From: Hexactinellida sp. DTS-2022
Taxonomy: Eukaryota; Porifera; Hexactinellida
Reading direction: 5' to 3'
NCBI GenBank assembly: GCA_028753945.1
Contig: JAPNXP010000015.1
Coordinates: 2,232,001-2,296,000, forward strand
DNA length: 64,000 nucleotides
How positions within the stretch are numbered: the first letter of the stretch is position 1; every line of letters starts with the position of its first letter. The translations under genes were made by a program, and so were the position numbers. The notes under the pieces were generated by a model. That model was not told where the DNA came from. It saw nothing but the letters and a program-made list of their open reading frames with translations, and ran no database searches. Below are positions 1 to 10,772 of this stretch, in pieces.

Positions 1-2
1 AG

Positions 3-3000
3 TACTCCACCCCTCCGGCTGTAGAGCTGGAGGCGGCAGCGATCAGCTGTTTTCTGATGCCTTCTGTCTTTACTAACCTACCGCAGGGCTGGAACAGCTT
101 TACTATTGCTAATATCAACAAGCAGCAATTAGTAGCTCTGCAACACGCGTCTACAACTGAACCTGCAGATTCTATATTTCCTAACCTGATACAACTGAAG
201 TGTAATTTCAAACTGAGAGATAGACAGCTGTTGGCTAGCTGCTATTCATCTGCCCCACCTACTTCATTCTCTCAGTATACTCACGTGGATAGAGAGTTCT
301 TGGAGTCTCACTTCTGTTGCGATGTTATTCAGGTTCCAGCTGACATAAGGGACAGCGAGCTGAGTGTAGCCACGCCCCCCTCTCACCCCGCTACCTCTCC
401 ACATCTCTCCCACATCCTACCGACCTACTTTATCCTGGAAACAGAGGAACAGTTCTATCTGATCCGTCCTCACTCCAAGGTCACCCTGCTAGACGCGGTC
501 CGCTACTCCTCTTCCCTCCTCTCTTCATCCAGGATACAAACTCTATTCCTCCTTTACCAGTTAAGGTATTGCTTGGAGAATCTCTCGGGACTTCTCACTC
601 AGTGGGACTCTCTTAACCTGGCCAGTTTCTTCCTAGACCGAAACCTCTGGCTCTACAGCAGCGGCGTAACAGCCCCTCCTGCTGACCAGCTGATGGGCAG
701 CCAGAAGAGAGACGAGGTTTCTAACAACCGAGCCAGTTTGCTACAGAACAGCACGCGTCTCTGGCAGGAGTGTCAGATGTCAAACCTCGACTATCTGATG
801 CTCATCAACGAGTTTGCTGGTAGGAAGATGGGTGACCCTAACAACCATCCGTTCCTCCCCTGGGTGTCCGACTTCAAGAGTCCCGATTCTAACCTCCGAG
901 ACCTGACCAAGAGCAAGTACCGCCTCACCAAGGGAGACGCGCAGCTAGACTTCACATACACGTCTCCCACCTACAGTTCTGCCAACGTGGAGTCCCGACA
1001 GGAGCCCCACCACGTGACGGATACATTTTCAGAGATAACCTACTTCATCTACCTGGCCCGCCGCACGCCTCGCTCCATCCTCTGCAGATACGTGCGGCCC
1101 CGATGGGAGCCCTCCGAGTACCCCACCAGTGTCACTCGCATCCAGGAGTGGACCCCGGACGAGTGCATCCCCGAGTTCTTCCTAGACCCGAGCGCGTTCC
1201 GCTCTATCCACCCCGACCTCCCGGACCTGCAAGTGCCGGACTGGTGCGACTCCCCCGAGAGCTTCTTGGCCTGGCATAGAAACGCGCTGGAGAGTGACCA
1301 CGTGTCTGGGAACCTGCATAACTGGATAGACTTATACTTCGGATATAAGCTGTCAGGCGAGGCTGCTTTGAAGGCAAAGAACGTTCCTCACTTCCTCACT
1401 AAAAAACATTGCGCCCCGTACAATTACGGAGTTAACCAGCTGTTCAAACAGCCTCATCCGCGCAGGAACGTGTCCAACTGCCTTCAGCAGTACTACGCAG
1501 GTGGAGACATGAAGTTCTCTTCGGAGCATGATCCAGACGCCCGCGGGGACTTCTCCACAGACGGACACAAATCTTCTCTCATCTCCATAGAGCTAAATAA
1601 GCAGCAGTACACGGCTAACTCATCCAGCGAGTTTGTAGATCCTGATGTTGTTGAGGATTTACGTGGCACTCTGTACGACTCATCTCAAATGGAGCACTTC
1701 GATGTGGTGCAAGCGCCCCCAGCTGACTTCACAGAGCCGCTCATAAAGAGGCCCGAGGACTCTAGGAAAGTCTTCTCGGATTTTGAGGGAGCTAAGATCA
1801 AACATTTTCAGTTCGCTAGCATATTTCGGGGAAAGTCTGACATCCTCGACGAAACTCATATGCTGAAATACCGGAGCAATATTTCTCTACCTCGTAATCT
1901 AGACCTAGGGAGATTGTTGGACGAGTTTGAAGTGGAGAACTTATTCTTCTCCAGTGCATCTACAGGGCAGCAGTCACCTGACTGTACTCCCGCGGCGAGA
2001 AATGAACCCTGCCTATTGTACCAGTCGTCCCATAACTCGCTGGATACTCAGATCGTACTTGTGGTGCTGAGTTTGGAGTTGCTAGCAAGCGACCAGCTGA
2101 AGTCCTATCCCTTCACTGCCCCCCTTCCCGAGAGGATCAGGCTGCTGCAGGCTCTGCTTAGGGAACAACAGACCCAGGATTCCAAGGGCCTTATTGCGTT
2201 GCTAGACACATACGTGAACAACTCTGCTCTACACAACTCTGTGACAATTGAGTATCCTATACGATTTCCTGCATACTTCGAGCGTTTGCACGTGTTCCTT
2301 TCTGAGATTAACTCTCACAAGAGCAGACTGCTAGCACTCTCTCATCTAGGAGCTCGCAGCATTTTCAAAATAAACGACTACTCCTCCCTCCTGGCCCTCG
2401 TCCAGTCAGATTACATTTCCTTGCTGAGTAGAGTCCCTAAGGAGGGACTCTACCTCATAGGAGATTACTGCAAGTGGCTTTTTACAGACTCGCTCCTCGC
2501 CCCTCTAGCATTCCTTGAAGTATTCTCATCAATTGCTGCACACCTACCCACCAGCTACCTACGCCAGCACTATATTAGCTGTTTACAGAAAGTCTACTGT
2601 GACTTAAAGGATCATTCATTGTATCCATTCCTCTTCCACAGATCTTTTATTTTCTCTCTTATCACCCTGTTTGGACCCCACAACTACTTTTCTGTTCTTC
2701 TCAAGTATCTCCTTAAAGCCATAATATCCCCCTATGGCTCCACGCCCACTGCGCTTTCTCTCGCCTCGGACTGTCTCTCTCAGCTGCGGCAGCAACACGA
2801 CTCTGCTCCGGATAAGCTCCTAGAGAGACCTGACATATTCATCGGACAGTCAGACTCAGAAGAAATAGACCTTCTCAATGACACTGCCTCTTCTCTCCTT
2901 GCTTCGGATTCCTTCAAGTTCCTATTCACTTATTTTGGGATAGCGGTTTCTACCAAGTTCCTGCTGAGAGAGCTAATGGGACTCCTACCCGACTATTCGT

Positions 3001-4880
3001 GCAGAGTACTGGTCCACGTGACTTCCTTTGAGGTGTTGCATAGCGTGTTACTACACGACACGTGCTTTGTTACTATCCACTCTATCCTTCAACAAACAAA
3101 CGATAAGTACGCAAACTTCGTCTGTTACCATTTCATTACTTCTTGGATAGCTCAAATACAGAAACGGGTGCTCAACTTAAGAACTGAGGGGTTCCTCTCC
3201 GCTGTGCTCTTCATCGCTCACATTTGGCTTATCTCAGTCACCAACGATAATATCCAAACTAAACTGTATCTCTTCTTTAAGGAAATAGTAGATGTTGTCT
3301 ACCAGGTAATCTCCTCGGCTTCTTCGCTATTTACTCGAGGAGTCGAGTTCCGCTATCATTTGCACATAGCATTGCTCCATCTCGTCACTGAGGTGATCTC
3401 TAACGGCACTGAGCCGCACAACATGTCACTCGTTAAAACAGCGGTCCTCAAGATAATCGATGCTTTCTCCGCTTTTCAGCTCATTCGCGAGCAGGAGCCT
3501 GAGCCAAGCACAGAGAGCGCAGACAGTGCGGCCAACAGCAAGGATGCAAAAATTAATTCACAACTACTGATTACATTCAATACTGATTTGCTATCTCATT
3601 TCTGTAACTCCATCTATTGCTTCATACAAGACAATGACATCGAGGTTCCAGCATTTGTTACGCTTCATAAAAGCGATAATAAGATGGGTAGACCTGAAGT
3701 TAGCTACAGGACTGAGTATCAAGAGCTAGTCTCCCTCTTCTATCCTTCTACCACAGATATCTCCACTAACAGTGCTAACTCAGCTAAGTGTACTTGGTTT
3801 ATCCCATCTCGTCACGCCTCCTCTGCCTTCTACGCAGACGAGCTCATAAGGCACAATAAGGCTCCTTCTCCCAATCAGAACCTCAACGCCAAGTCTAACT
3901 GGATAGACTACCTCAATCAGTCGAACGAGGTCTCCCAGGATCCCAAGGCATTCACCTATCTGCAGTCCCTCCACGGCTCCGAGGCTCCCATTGGCCTGCT
4001 GTGCCACACTCCCTGCGAGAACGTTATATTCGGATCCTGCAGGGAGCACGTGTTAGCCTGGAGACTGTCCGACTCCCTAATGCAGTCAGAAGTGCAGTCT
4101 AGTTCTGTGTACACTCAGCACAGCAAGCCAGTCAAATCTCTCTCCTACATGAACAGCTGTGACAGTGTAGTCTCTAACGACGGATGCATCCACGTGTGGA
4201 GCGCTGAGTCCTTCTGCAATACCTACAAACACGCACACATTTCCAGACAGCACCAGGTGCACTGCATCAGCCCTCAGACGCAGCGAGTCATCTACAGCGC
4301 CACCAACGAGAGCTCCCTCACTGTACTCGACACCAGGGTGCCCCGTCTGGTGTACGACTGGTTGATTCCCTCCTCCCAACCGCCTACATTCCATCACATC
4401 ACCGTGACAACGGATGACCATACCATATACCTAGCTACCTCCAGCGGCAGTGTTATTATGGTGGAGACACGGATGGGTCACATCCTGGGCCAATGGTCCG
4501 TGTCGGATGCAGATATCTCCTGTTTGCTGCTTCATCAGAATCAGCTGTTCAGTGCTACCTCCGACTGCGCGCTAAAGATCCTCTCTCTGAAAGGCCAGCT
4601 GTACCAGACAATAAGCTGCAGGAGCGCAACAGACTATATGGAGTCTCTCACAGACACGTCAGTTATCTGCGGCATCTACAGCGAGACAGCCGTCACTCTC
4701 TTCCAGCGACAGGACACATGGGTCCCCACTCACAAGTGGACAATTCCTAAACTGTACTATTTATCTGTTCACTCCATGATGTTTCTGCCCCTGCAGCAGT
4801 TCCTGCTCGCCTCTGTTGACGCAGGACTCATTATGGTATACGGCACACATTTCACGCACATAGTATCTAATTTGAAATGA
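3..4880 (+). CDS. WDR81: WDR81-like BEACH/WD40 protein (5' partial)
   Basis: Single open frame to a TGA at 4878-4880. The first ATG is at 57, but the frame stays open to the window edge and the LPQGW motif right after that ATG corresponds, by recall, to a position about 100 residues into vertebrate WDR81. The true start is therefore probably upstream. The BEACH domain covers roughly residues 235-470 (from ATG 57), with hallmarks SNLDYLMLINEFAGRK, HPFLPWVSDF and SGNLHNWIDLYFGYK. A long helical middle follows. WD40 repeats fill about residues 1310-1600 (for example CIHVWSAESF). In other animals WDR81 partners WDR91 to restrain endosomal PI3-kinase and help aggregate autophagy. That role is family knowledge, not seen here. 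Notable: about 4.8 kb with no intron. Alternatively an exon may begin within the first 56 bases. Confidence 0.9.
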   Translation, partial: YSTPPAVELEAAAISCFLMPSVFTNLPQGWNSFTIANINKQQLVALQHASTTEPADSIFPNLIQLKCNFKLRDRQLLASCYSSAPPTSFSQYTHVDREFLESHFCCDVIQVPADIRDSELSVATPPSHPATSPHLSHILPTYFILETEEQFYLIRPHSKVTLLDAVRYSSSLLSSSRIQTLFLLYQLRYCLENLSGLLTQWDSLNLASFFLDRNLWLYSSGVTAPPADQLMGSQKRDEVSNNRASLLQNSTRLWQECQMSNLDYLMLINEFAGRKMGDPNNHPFLPWVSDFKSPDSNLRDLTKSKYRLTKGDAQLDFTYTSPTYSSANVESRQEPHHVTDTFSEITYFIYLARRTPRSILCRYVRPRWEPSEYPTSVTRIQEWTPDECIPEFFLDPSAFRSIHPDLPDLQVPDWCDSPESFLAWHRNALESDHVSGNLHNWIDLYFGYKLSGEAALKAKNVPHFLTKKHCAPYNYGVNQLFKQPHPRRNVSNCLQQYYAGGDMKFSSEHDPDARGDFSTDGHKSSLISIELNKQQYTANSSSEFVDPDVVEDLRGTLYDSSQMEHFDVVQAPPADFTEPLIKRPEDSRKVFSDFEGAKIKHFQFASIFRGKSDILDETHMLKYRSNISLPRNLDLGRLLDEFEVENLFFSSASTGQQSPDCTPAARNEPCLLYQSSHNSLDTQIVLVVLSLELLASDQLKSYPFTAPLPERIRLLQALLREQQTQDSKGLIALLDTYVNNSALHNSVTIEYPIRFPAYFERLHVFLSEINSHKSRLLALSHLGARSIFKINDYSSLLALVQSDYISLLSRVPKEGLYLIGDYCKWLFTDSLLAPLAFLEVFSSIAAHLPTSYLRQHYISCLQKVYCDLKDHSLYPFLFHRSFIFSLITLFGPHNYFSVLLKYLLKAIISPYGSTPTALSLASDCLSQLRQQHDSAPDKLLERPDIFIGQSDSEEIDLLNDTASSLLASDSFKFLFTYFGIAVSTKFLLRELMGLLPDYSCRVLVHVTSFEVLHSVLLHDTCFVTIHSILQQTNDKYANFVCYHFITSWIAQIQKRVLNLRTEGFLSAVLFIAHIWLISVTNDNIQTKLYLFFKEIVDVVYQVISSASSLFTRGVEFRYHLHIALLHLVTEVISNGTEPHNMSLVKTAVLKIIDAFSAFQLIREQEPEPSTESADSAANSKDAKINSQLLITFNTDLLSHFCNSIYCFIQDNDIEVPAFVTLHKSDNKMGRPEVSYRTEYQELVSLFYPSTTDISTNSANSAKCTWFIPSRHASSAFYADELIRHNKAPSPNQNLNAKSNWIDYLNQSNEVSQDPKAFTYLQSLHGSEAPIGLLCHTPCENVIFGSCREHVLAWRLSDSLMQSEVQSSSVYTQHSKPVKSLSYMNSCDSVVSNDGCIHVWSAESFCNTYKHAHISRQHQVHCISPQTQRVIYSATNESSLTVLDTRVPRLVYDWLIPSSQPPTFHHITVTTDDHTIYLATSSGSVIMVETRMGHILGQWSVSDADISCLLLHQNQLFSATSDCALKILSLKGQLYQTISCRSATDYMESLTDTSVICGIYSETAVTLFQRQDTWVPTHKWTIPKLYYLSVHSMMFLPLQQFLLASVDAGLIMVYGTHFTHIVSNLK

Positions 4881-5018
4881 ATAGATCCGCTATAATAGAT
4901 ATATATTTATATTTGGTATGTGTTTGTATATAGTATATAATAATGACATACGTCAACACAATACTTATTTGCTATCTTCTCGCCACATCGTGCATCCATC
5001 CCCTGAGCTGAGGTATGA

Positions 5019-5317
5019 CCATAGGCGTCGTAACCCGCCCGGGTGCCCGGAAATGTCCGGGCGGCCCGGAAGGGTAGCCCCCATAGGCGTCGTAAATGCA
5101 AAGGTCAATCCTTCGGGCCGCCCGGAAATTCCGGGTAAACTCCGGGTATAGTATTAGTAGCATAGGGGCAACCCTTCCGGGCCGACGGACATTTCCGGGC
5201 ACCCGGGCGGGTTACGACGCCTATGGTTGCCCCTATGCTACTAATACTATACCCGGAGTTTACCCGGAATTTCCGGGCGGCACGAAGGATTGACCTTTGA
5301 ATTTACGACGCCTATGG
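5019..5317. repeat. Interleaved GC-rich inverted repeat (A-B-A'-B')
   Basis: Two long arms are each followed by their own reverse complement in interlocking order: A 5019-5075 pairs with A' 5171-5226, and B 5082-5170 pairs with B' 5227-5316. A and B both start with cataggcgtcgtaa and A' and B' both end with its complement. The block is far more GC-rich than its surroundings and contains many CCCGG steps. It is probably a small DNA transposon or a rearranged foldback unit. No coding capacity is seen. The 138 bp between WDR81 and this block is AT-rich 3' flank. Confidence 0.8.
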
Positions 5318-5519
5318 GTATGACTATTCCACTACAATAAACATCGACTAGACGGGATTTTGGGACTTGATTAAAAATGCACTGTACAATATTTTTTGGA
5401 AAAAATAGTAATTAAATAGTGAAGGAATTAAAATGAATTGAAAATGGTAATATAGAATGAATAAGAAAATAGGGGGCATAAGAGAATAACTGAACCCATC
5501 CATACTGGAAAGAGAGAAC

Positions 5520-6110
5520 AAAACGGGATATTGGGACCTGAACGGATATTTAAACCTGAACGGGGTATAATTATGACAATCGGGTCCTAGGGAATAACAT
5601 AATCAATACTGGACAGATAGAACAAAACGGGATATTTGGACCTGAGCGGGATAATTAGACTTGAACGGGATATCTGGACCTGACTACTGAACGGGATATC
5701 TGGACCTGGCCGTTAATAGGACCTGAACGGGATATTGGGACCTGACCGGGATATCTGGACCTAAATGGATATTGGGACCTGAACGGATATTTAGACTTGC
5801 AGGGATGTTTGAAATGTATAAGAAAATCGGGTCTAAGGGAATAACATAATCAATACTGGACAGATAGAACAAAACGGGATATTGGGACCTGACCGGGTTA
5901 TTTGGACCTGAGCGGGATAATTGGACTTGGAAAGGATGTTTGAAATGTATAAGAAAATCGGGTCTAAGGGAATAACAAAATCAATACTGGACAGATAGAA
6001 CAAAACGGGATATCTGGACCTGACCGGGTTATTTGGACCTGAGCGGGATAATTGGACTTGGAAAGGATGTTTGAAAATGTGTAAGAAAATCGGGCCTAAG
6101 GAATAACATA
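5520..6110. repeat. Minisatellite, ~20-bp unit with ~127-bp higher-order unit
   Basis: Repeats of variants of gggatattgggacctgaac follow one another. From about 5820 they are organised in a larger unit of about 127 bp that starts aagaaaatcgggtctaaggg and recurs near 5820, 5950 and 6080. The same 20-bp motif forms a second array at 22348-22600. The rest of 5318-6331 is AT-rich and then pyrimidine-rich sequence without a supportable gene. Confidence 0.8.
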
Positions 6111-6331
6111 ATCAATACTGGAAAGATGGAATTAAACCGTGGTTCTGAAATGTTTAATTTATTTTTCTTAACAAAATGTATTTAAGTGTCTGAATGCTTT
6201 CTTTTTCCTACTTAAAATATTTTCCCCTTCTTTTTCTTCCCAGAATTCATCTATGTATCCTACCGCCCACTTCTTCATGGTGTTTGTACTTTTTTCTTTT
6301 TTCTTTTATAATATTTTCCATATATTCCTCC

Positions 6332-6919
6332 AGGGCCGTGCCACTAATGCAAACTGACCAGGTCAAACCTGGGTAGGATTTATCCAGACCAGGTTGACCT
6401 GGCCATATGACCAGGTCAACTTGGTCATTAAACCAGGTTCTCACTAACTGATGAGTTTCAAAACAATTATTATTGTTATATACGAATAAAGCGCTGAAAA
6501 GGGGACTCCATCGAGAATCTAGATATTACGTCAAATACGTACTATGTACATTTAATTAAATTTGTTATAATTATACCTGCCAACCTATATGAGTCAATTC
6601 CCAGTAAGTGGTTTCAATCTTACCCTGTACAGTGGCCTAAATACATGGATGCCCAAAATTTTCTTTTTCGCTAGCTCGTCCTGGGAATCCCTGTACCCTT
6701 ATACTAAGAGGAATTAAGAGATTGCAGTATTAAGAAATGCATTCAAATACGTTTATTTCGGATCATTAATCAAAAAGTGCTGCGCACTAATAATAGAATC
6801 TTTTTGCTAATGTTTGCTAAAAGTATGTCAAGAGAAACTCATTAACTCATGGGGACAGATGTTTACTCTAATTAGGTTTGACCTGGTCAGGTAAAAATAG
6901 GCTCGCACGGGCCTGGGTC
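6332..6919 (+). mobile_element. hAT-like MITE, copy 1
   Basis: About 590 bp with imperfect terminal inverted repeats: left cagggccgtgccactaatgc, right end the complement of ccaggcccgtgcgagcc. An internal motif accaggtcaaacctggg is repeated in both orientations near the ends. An almost identical copy lies in the opposite orientation at 19793-20391. The CAGGG-type ends suggest a hAT derivative. The target duplication of this copy is unclear (shared tcctc only). Noncoding. Confidence 0.7.
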
Positions 6920-7260
6920 CTCTATATTTCTTATGTTCATTTGAATCAGGCTTGTCATGCATTTAGCAAATCTTTGCGATGTAGTGCTCTTCATCTTCTT
7001 TTTTGCTATGAGCCATTTCTTAAATTCTTTTTCCTTGTATCTTATTTCGTGTGTTTCTCCATAATTCTTTTCTGTTGCTGTTGCGAGCAAATCTTCCTCT
7101 GCTCTCGCTACTTCTGAAAATACCTCATGTTCATAGTCGTCTTGACATGGTAACGGATTTTGCTCATCTACTAACGGTATTTGAGATTCATCCTCATCTA
7201 CTCTTGTTAACGAAGCTCCTTCTTCCGGAACAGCTTCTACTGCGGTATGAGAGTAATACT
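6887..7260 (-). pseudogene. Acidic ORF remnant cut by the MITE
   Basis: On the minus strand an open frame of about 120 codons runs from just after an in-frame TAG near 7262 to a stop inside the end of the MITE at 6887. It encodes an acidic stretch (VDEDESQIPLVDE) followed by a basic stretch (KEFKKWLIAKKKMK). No family is recognised. The frame is probably a piece of an older gene or transposon truncated when the MITE inserted. 7261-7547 shows nothing else. Confidence 0.3.
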
Positions 7261-7556
7261 ATTGAAGCTTCTAGATTTAGTTAGGAGTAATTTCCCTACT
7301 ATAGTTTGAATGGAAATCTTGTGCATTCTCAGAATGTGATGTCTGTAATGTATCTAAACGTAAAGTTGCAAATAATTAATGCACTTCACTTAATAAGTAT
7401 AAGTACCTTTGTATTTAAATAAACTGACTTACCCTCCTCAAGAACTATCGCATTGCAGACACTCTTGGTTACATCTTCGAATTTGCAACAAATAAGTTTA
7501 TTTTCTTGATTGTTGGAAATTATTTTCTCTTGGATAATGATTTTGTTAATTTCCTC

Positions 7557-8594
7557 ACGAGTGTTATCTTAGCGGCGGATTCATCGGCGGATTCGCAGAC
7601 CTCACGTTTATGCTAATAACTCAAAAAGTTTACGCTGTACGTGAAAAATTTTCACATCAGCGGGAAGATGAAAGTTGTGACAACCCATATATAATCCCAA
7701 AATGTCAAAATTCCTTAAGATGACTCAGCAATTTTCGCTCAAATTTAGACCTCGGTTTTTCCATAATAACTCAAAAATTATCCATCAAATCAAATTTTCC
7801 TTTTAATCACATGTTTATCTCACCTATGACAACCTGTCATGCAAATTTCAAAACAAAATATTCATTTTTGAAAAAAAAAATTTGAACATAAATTTCATTA
7901 AATTAATTTCACGATCTTATCGGCGGATTCGCAGACCTCACGTTTATGCTAATAACTCAAAAAGTTTACGCTGTACGTGAATTTTTTTTACATCAGCGGA
8001 AAGATGAAAGTTGTGACAACCCATATATAATCCCAAAATGTCAAAATTCCTTAAGATGACTCAGCAATTTTCGCTCAAATTTAGACCTCGGTTTTTCCAT
8101 AATAACTCAAAAATTATCCATCAAATCAAATTTTCCTTTTAATCACATGTTTATCTCACCTATGACAACCTGTCATGCAAATTTCAAAACAAAATATTCA
8201 TTTTTGAAAAAAAAATTTTGAACATAAATTTCATTAAATTAATTTCACGATCTTATCGGCGGATTCGCAGACCTCACGTTTATGCTAATAACTCAAAAAG
8301 TTTACGCTGTACGTGAATTTTTTTTACATCAGCGGAAAGATGAAAGTTGTGACAACCCATATATAATCCCAAAATGTCAAAATTCCTTAAGATGACTCAG
8401 CAATTTTCGCTCAAATTTAGACCTCGGGTTTTCCATAATAACTCAAAAATTATTCATCAAATCAAATTTTCCTTTTAATCACATGTCTATCTCACCTATG
8501 ACAACCTGTAATGCAAATTTCAAAACAAAATATTCATTTTTGAAAAAATATTATTAACATAAAATTTCACTAAAATCGGCTTACAATGATGATT
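7557..8594. repeat. Left terminal inverted repeat, three 336-bp tandem units
   Basis: The motif cggcggattcgcagacctca recurs at 7585, 7921 and 8257, exactly 336 bp apart, with very few differences between units. The outer end adds cgagtgttatcttagcggcg. The inner end cggcttacaatgatga is matched in reverse by the inner end of the right repeat. Confidence 0.9.
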
Positions 8595-9341
8595 TCCAAT
8601 ATCCATAATGTTGATATGTTGTCATTTAATAATACTATTGATAAGAATGTATTTGATTTGCGTCAGTGTTCACAGGAATTAAAGTTTTAGGTACCTCTGA
8701 AGAATAATTAATGACCGCATTCCTAATTATATCAGGCTTAGTGATTACTTTCTGTAAACAAGCTTACATAATACAAACAACTTCATATATACAAATATAT
8801 TTGGAATGCAATATTCATTAAGAGAATAGAATCAGACATATAAACAATATTATGGTTACTACAACAATGTTAGGTATTTTAAGCATCTCCAGGTTTTTCC
8901 ATTTCCATAATCTGCGTAACTTCTATCTGAATGATCTTACTTGTGGCCATGTTCCTTCTCTCCAAATATACGTACTATTTGCCTTTAAAGAGGGTGAATC
9001 TCATATAAATGTAAAGCAACATATTATCTCAGAATATGACTTACCAACGAGTGCATGTTATTAAAATGGTGACAAATATTAGTAATGCTTTATATAGAAA
9101 GATCGAGATAACCAAAGTTATTCTAAAAAAGTAAGAGAACTACTTAGTAGAACATGGAAATAAAGAGAGAACTAGTTTATTGGTTTAGGATTTAACACAT
9201 TAATGATAATATGCATTAATTCTTTTCACTGATACGATATTAAAAGGGCGCCATTAAATATAACAGGAAAGTACATCTACAAATTGTGGTAAAACTATTG
9301 CAACTCTTCTAAAACTCTGCCTTGTTCAATTTAAAAAATAA

Positions 9342-10772
9342 TTAACTATTATTTTCGAATTTAACAGAAATAATAGGTTCATAATGATTCCCAATATTTC
9401 GTATATATATCCCATTTGGGGTTGGCGCCTTCATTAACTCTTCAAAAGTTGATCCATTCCCTGAAAATCCAATCCAACGTGTTCCCAACGGACCCAAGAA
9501 TACCCAGATATCTATATTAAATAACAAAGCAGTTGCAAAGAGTTCAAGATCAGTAGCCCATTTCCCACTCTTCCTCATTCCTGTTTTGTTGACCCAGTCT
9601 TGTACATTTCGATAATTACCCTGCGTATAAACATATTTTGTGCGTAAATATTTATTGCAACTCATACTTAGGTCACCTAGCATATTATCAATTATTAGCT
9701 CCCTAAACTCTGCATGGAAATCTTGACTACCAGTGATGAGATAAGAAATTGTCGAGAAATAGCAATTTCCATCGCCAATTATATATTGAGTCAAGTTTGG
9801 CGAATAACTAAATAAACTTTCTTCATTATCTACAATATCATTATAGGAGTACGGTAACTCCTCGCGAAAGTGAAACTTCCACTTTTTACATGTAGAAATC
9901 TGCCAGTCTGTATGTGGCGGACGAAAGCTTGGTAGTACATATCGTATTAGCCCCGTCTCAACTATTTCCTCATCTGTAATTATAGAGGCCACTCGCATTA
10001 CCTTTGATGCAGTTGGCGTACGTAAACTAGATAACTTTTCGCATTTTCGTGGGACAAATTTACTCTTAATTTTACATATTTTATTTTTCTTCTCAACTTT
10101 TTTCTTCTTAAATGTTTGAAATTCATATGATTTAGGTTGTAAATAACCGCAATACACTTTCTTTTTTCGTAACCATTCTTCAACACTTTCCTCTTCCAAA
10201 CTATTTCTTACTCTTTTATGACCTTTAAATACCTTATTCGCTCGCGGGTGAAAGGCAAATTGAAACGCTGATAACCTACTTACTATACCAGGATACAACA
10301 ATTGTATCAAATCTCCAGGCCTCAAATTAGTTTTGGATTCCAAAATATTTAACTTCACAATACGCATCCAATTCTCCACAATAGCGTTGCTAAAGATGCT
10401 AGTCTTGTTCTTATCCGCTACACTAATAGGTCCTAAGATTATTCCACTCCATAAAGGTAATATAGGTAGGTAGAATGTTAACAAGTATTCTATAAGCTCC
10501 GGATTATAACAAGGATTTGGATCTGCATTTTTTCCTGGATTATTGTTGATCCAAGATTTGCAATTTTTTGCAATATTTACAAAATGTTTGCCGAAAGGGG
10601 ATTTTTCTCTGTATGTTTTACTATCCTTGTTATCAATAGCAATATTATTATCGTCCATATGTTCTTCAACCAAATATTCATTAGTCTCTGAGGAGTTTAC
10701 GGAATCATTACTAATGAATGTTTCTAGCAAATGAGTATGTGTCTTTACTATTGCACTTAAAGAACTACTCAT
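9342..10772 (-). CDS. Transposase C-terminal part plus OTU-type cysteine protease domain
   Basis: 476 codons. The N-terminal third carries SNAIVENWMRIVK near residue 133, which has the form of the third catalytic residue (E) of MULE transposases. It thus completes the DDE domain begun in the neighbouring frame 10769-13006. A lysine-rich linker follows. The C-terminal part is an OTU domain with GDGNCYFSTISYLI near residue 335 (catalytic Asp and Cys context) and GNHYEPIISV near 461 (catalytic His). OTU enzymes remove ubiquitin. Use by the transposon, for example stabilising the transposase, is inference. The ATG overlaps the upstream frame's TGA as ATGA, so expression needs frameshifting, reinitiation, or reflects a single-base mutation. 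The OTU motifs look intact. Confidence 0.8.
   Translation of the reverse strand: MSSSLSAIVKTHTHLLETFISNDSVNSSETNEYLVEEHMDDNNIAIDNKDSKTYREKSPFGKHFVNIAKNCKSWINNNPGKNADPNPCYNPELIEYLLTFYLPILPLWSGIILGPISVADKNKTSIFSNAIVENWMRIVKLNILESKTNLRPGDLIQLLYPGIVSRLSAFQFAFHPRANKVFKGHKRVRNSLEEESVEEWLRKKKVYCGYLQPKSYEFQTFKKKKVEKKNKICKIKSKFVPRKCEKLSSLRTPTASKVMRVASIITDEEIVETGLIRYVLPSFRPPHTDWQISTCKKWKFHFREELPYSYNDIVDNEESLFSYSPNLTQYIIGDGNCYFSTISYLITGSQDFHAEFRELIIDNMLGDLSMSCNKYLRTKYVYTQGNYRNVQDWVNKTGMRKSGKWATDLELFATALLFNIDIWVFLGPLGTRWIGFSGNGSTFEELMKAPTPNGIYIRNIGNHYEPIISVKFENNS

Noticed and set aside
8852..9064. 70-codon ORF inside the foldback transposon
   Set aside because: No recognisable domain, AT-rich sequence and no supporting context.
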